Origin: Myxococcales bacterium
Lineage (GTDB): Bacteria > Myxococcota > Myxococcia > Myxococcales > Anaeromyxobacteraceae
NCBI GenBank assembly: GCA_021784995.1
Contig: JAJYHA010000244.1
Location: 1 to 5,860, forward strand
Length of the DNA: 5,860 bases
Direction: 5' to 3'
Each line of letters starts with the position of its first letter. The first letter of the stretch is position 1. Both the position numbers and the translations under genes were made by a program. Of this stretch, positions 5,730-5,860 are shown piece after piece. Below the pieces are notes generated by a model. That model was not told where the DNA came from. It made no database searches and saw nothing but the letters and a program-made list of their open reading frames with translations.

Positions 5730-5860
5730 ATGGAGACCATCCTCTTCCTCGGCCACACGGAGCGCGACGGCCTGCTCCCGCGCCCCGCGCTGGAGGCGCT
5801 CGGCGCCGCGCGGGCGCTCGCCGGCGACCTCGGCGCGCCGCTCGTCGCGGGGCTGTTCGG
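5730..5860 (+). CDS. etfA: Electron transfer flavoprotein subunit alpha, N-terminal fragment (3' end outside window)
   Basis: 43 full codons plus two bases are present before the window ends. The visible residues METILFLGHTERDG, LPRPALEALGAARALAG and APLVAGLFG follow the N-terminal pattern of EtfA: a first strand, a short turn with a charged residue and glycine, then a helix of the LE-x-L-x-AAR-x-L type and a second strand. The FAD-binding C-terminal domain, which would show whether this ETF carries the usual FAD, is outside the window. Its position after etfB and behind the dehydrogenase and quinone oxidoreductase genes supports the call more strongly than the short sequence alone. It is separated from etfB by 38 bases containing a hairpin. 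Confidence 0.85.
   Translation, partial: METILFLGHTERDGLLPRPALEALGAARALAGDLGAPLVAGLF

Noticed and set aside
4882..5860. Confident call of an electron-bifurcating ETF
   Set aside because: The two-cluster tail hints at FixX/EtfX, but EtfB lacks the loop expected for a second FAD, so bifurcation is not supported by the visible sequence.

Overview
The window is very GC-rich, with strong G/C preference at third codon positions, GTG as well as ATG starts, purine-rich ribosome binding sites and tightly packed genes. Together with the protein types, this suggests a Myxococcota-like bacterium, for example the Anaeromyxobacter group. That assignment is inferred from composition and protein resemblance, not from a marker gene. 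All convincing genes are on the + strand. The long minus-strand open frames are shadows of GC-rich coding sequence.

Layout: (1) 1-272 is the C-terminal end of a gene that resembles biosynthetic arginine decarboxylase (SpeA). (2) 337-543 is a small dodecin, a flavin-binding protein. (3) 544-738 is the only sizeable non-coding stretch. It holds a strong bulged hairpin just after dodecin and an operator-like inverted repeat just before the next ribosome binding site. (4) 739-5860 is an apparent operon of four flavoprotein genes: an atypical 744-residue acyl-CoA dehydrogenase, a 625-residue ETF:quinone oxidoreductase-type protein (a FixC-like flavoprotein fused to a ferredoxin-like tail), ETF beta, and the first 43 codons of ETF alpha, which runs off the end.

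The four genes form a complete electron line. The dehydrogenase oxidises an acyl-CoA, the EtfBA heterodimer takes the electrons, and the membrane-associated oxidoreductase passes them to quinone. The parts are recognisable, but several are divergent where partners or cofactors meet. The dehydrogenase has an altered FAD/substrate motif and a cysteine-containing C-terminal extension. The oxidoreductase has eight cysteines in two four-cysteine groups, where mammalian ETF-QO has one cluster. EtfB lacks the usual acidic nucleotide-binding loop and has an altered dehydrogenase-recognition loop. My reading is a dedicated acyl-CoA dehydrogenase/ETF/quinone reductase set, separate from the housekeeping ETF, with unknown substrate. 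I see no CRISPR array, mobile element, tRNA or rRNA.
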